A DNA stretch of 64,000 nucleotides from Pedobacter sp. L105 (GTDB lineage: Bacteria > Bacteroidota > Bacteroidia > Sphingobacteriales > Sphingobacteriaceae). Positions 62,519-64,000 of the stretch are shown here, in pieces (position 1 is the first letter of the stretch; every line of letters begins with the position of its first letter). The position numbers and the translations under genes were made by a program. The stretch spans positions 682,001 to 746,000 of the forward strand of contig NZ_LMUP01000014.1 of NCBI RefSeq assembly GCF_009765875.1, written 5' to 3'. The notes beneath the pieces are model-generated. The model was given only the letters and a program-made list of their open reading frames with translations, had not been told where the DNA came from and searched no databases.

Positions 62519-64000
62519 GGCTTATCCTCCAGGGTTAGATTGTTGAGCAGGAACCGGCTCAACTGCTCCGATATGGAATGGGCTGCCACGGGATCTCCAC
62601 CTTCTTTAAGCCCTTCCAGCCAGTTAAAATAGAGCGTATCAAAAGCCTCCATTTGTTTTAGCGATAACCATAAAAAGGAAAGTTTCATGTGGGCAGGACA
62701 TTCTTCTCTGAACAGGTCTTCTGCCAGTTCTCTAAAACTGTTATCCTGGAAACGCGCTGGCCAGGAAGGAAATACGACCGTCATCCGGAAATTGAAAAAA
62801 TCTTCGCCTATCTCCGTTCCGTTTTCGGGCTTTATGGTATAATTGAAGGCAGGGTAAACATCTGCACTGCGCAAGGCAAACTGCTTTAAATTGTAAAGCA
62901 GGTATTCTACAGCTTCCTGTTTTTGCTGTTCTGCGGGCAAAGGCTGGTCTGATGGTGTGGGGAAAAACTGCAGGAAAGGCGTAAAAATACACAACTCAAA
63001 CAACCTTGCCGCTGTGTCAAGATAATTGTCTGCTGTACATAAAGCCGACAGTTCGAGTAAAGCCGCTACTGTTGCTTCCCTTTGCGCAAAGGATTGCCAA
63101 TTTAACTGCCTGATCAAAGGCTGGCTATGCTGATCTGTAAATTCGAATCCATATTGCTCTTCCTGAAAAGAAGGTTTAAGCAGCAGGTGTTCCAGCATAT
63201 AAAAACCTTCGCTATCCATACTGAGCTGCTTAAAATAATGCATTGTTTTTTTTAGGGCCTTTAACGCAGCATACTCATCCGGATGTTTGCTCAGCCTGTT
63301 CCAAACTATTTCCTGCGGATGTTTAAAGAGCAGGACAAATTCATTACTTTCTGCTAAAGGATAGGGTATGATCCGGTAGTTTTTAAGTACCATAGCTGAT
63401 TGAAACAGGAGTTCTGACTGCTGCTTAAAAGTTACCCGATGTGTAAGAGATGGATTGTCTGCTATTTCCTTTTCATCGGTGTTAAACAGGATGCTCAGTT
63501 CTTCATCCCGCCAGTTAAAGCGAACTACTTCTTCTGGCAGATTTTCCTTTCCTGCAGGTGTGTTAACTAATAAATGGTTTTTATATTTTTCAATGATCTT
63601 ACTTAACCTTCGTCTCGATCCGCTTTTAATATGCAGCAGGAGGGACATTTTGCGCCCAAAGCCATTTTCCAGCCCCTCATCTTCGCTTAATGTAAGGTAA
63701 TTGTCTGCTTTGATGCGGTTACTGGTAAAGGCAGAAAGGTTGCGCAGTATGGCGGCTTTCCACCGGATTTCCAGATCGGTACGCTGACCGGAATTGTTGT
63801 TGTCATAATAAAATTCATACAGGAATACCGGGTGTTTGTGCACTGCAATATTAAACCTGGAAAGTATATGGTCGAAAGCCCTTTTTTTTCGGTCTTTGTG
63901 TTCTTCATCCGTTTCCATTAACGGTTTAACCGCACGGATAAAATCATTGTCGGGATCATGTTTGAACGCTTCCCAACTGGCTGTACTTAACGAGTCGTTT
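62515..64000 (-). CDS. eCIS baseplate-type protein (C-terminal part; continues past the window)
   Basis: The frame is open to the right edge: codons upstream of the Met at 63918 read NDSLSTASWEAFKHDPDNDF and then IRAVKPL. The gene therefore begins outside the window and at least 494 residues are seen. AFDHILSRFNIAVHKHPVF is a baseplate/tail-protein motif. The C-terminus has FRMTVVFPSWPARFQDNSFR and EECPAHMKLSFLWLSLKQME, a pattern repeated in large Bacteroidota injection-system proteins. The TGA overlaps the ATG of the tape-measure gene. I judge it a baseplate or tail component; the exact subunit cannot be named without the N-terminus. Confidence 0.78.
   Translation of the reverse strand, partial: NDSLSTASWEAFKHDPDNDFIRAVKPLMETDEEHKDRKKRAFDHILSRFNIAVHKHPVFLYEFYYDNNNSGQRTDLEIRWKAAILRNLSAFTSNRIKADNYLTLSEDEGLENGFGRKMSLLLHIKSGSRRRLSKIIEKYKNHLLVNTPAGKENLPEEVVRFNWRDEELSILFNTDEKEIADNPSLTHRVTFKQQSELLFQSAMVLKNYRIIPYPLAESNEFVLLFKHPQEIVWNRLSKHPDEYAALKALKKTMHYFKQLSMDSEGFYMLEHLLLKPSFQEEQYGFEFTDQHSQPLIRQLNWQSFAQREATVAALLELSALCTADNYLDTAARLFELCIFTPFLQFFPTPSDQPLPAEQQKQEAVEYLLYNLKQFALRSADVYPAFNYTIKPENGTEIGEDFFNFRMTVVFPSWPARFQDNSFRELAEDLFREECPAHMKLSFLWLSLKQMEAFDTLYFNWLEGLKEGGDPVAAHSISEQLSRFLLNNLTLEDKP

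Noticed and set aside
1..64000. tRNA, rRNA or CRISPR features
   Set aside because: No cloverleaf with CCA-type end, rRNA stretch, or regularly spaced repeat array was seen. The only tandem repeats found are at 17.1, 21.65, 43.2 and 56.0 kb and do not fit CRISPR.

Overview
The window looks like a chromosomal segment of a Bacteroidota bacterium of the family Sphingobacteriaceae, close to Pedobacter or Mucilaginibacter. The signs are AT-rich intergenic DNA, few Shine-Dalgarno sequences, promoter elements of the Bacteroidota type (TTTG, about 19 nt, TAnnTTTG), and families typical of the phylum: DUF6443/RHS proteins, NVGIGTTTP 'tail fibre' proteins, a GIN-domain protein, a DUF4239 protein, many secreted hydrolases, and lipoproteins with a Bacteroidota-style lipobox. 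No rRNA, tRNA or CRISPR array was recognised.

Region 1 (1-12.7 kb) is a surface-protein and polymorphic-toxin island. Two large RHS-type genes (2207-5626 and 5663-9061) lie in tandem. The second carries a complete RHS core ending in the PxxxxDPxGL motif, then a variable C-terminal region of about 210 residues. A small two-TM gene overlaps its 3' end and is the natural immunity candidate. Paralogous secreted 'tail fibre-like' genes lie on both sides of the pair. Two are intact (10825-11685, 11749-12633) and three are decayed: one by a one-base frameshift, one by an internal deletion and one by truncation. This suggests repeated recombination.

Region 2 (12.7-17.3 kb) holds palindromic intergenic elements, short hypothetical genes (one frameshifted in a T7 run), and a complete IS1182-family insertion sequence with 14-bp terminal inverted repeats.

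Region 3 (17.3-55 kb) is mostly ordinary chromosome. It contains a hybrid histidine kinase, a broken aquaporin, a GIN-domain protein and a GH13 amylase. It also has two Crp/Fnr regulators, a serine beta-lactamase-like hydrolase, a two-gene ABC system and two HxlR regulators, each divergent from an alpha/beta hydrolase. Further genes are an M1 peptidase, a GlxA-type regulator in operon with a GAPDH that has an altered active-site motif, an MDR oxidoreductase, a B12/radical SAM protein and a DEAD-box helicase. The rest are an M20 hydrolase whose 3' end is tandemly repeated, an FtsX-type permease, a fluoroacetate dehalogenase-like hydrolase, an HD phosphohydrolase, a YncE/phosphoesterase fusion and a three-gene LuxR-type two-component operon.

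Region 4 (55.9-64 kb) is the distal end of an extracellular contractile injection system (eCIS) operon. On the minus strand are a baseplate-type protein (cut by the window edge), a contractile-injection-system tape-measure-family protein and an AAA+ ATPase, joined by 4-10 nt overlaps. Converging on them is a 466-residue protein with three 17-residue acidic repeats, a DUF4157 domain (HEAWH) and an uncharacterised, AT-rich C-terminal domain. It is very likely an eCIS cargo toxin. Together with the RHS locus it makes the window rich in secreted conflict machinery.
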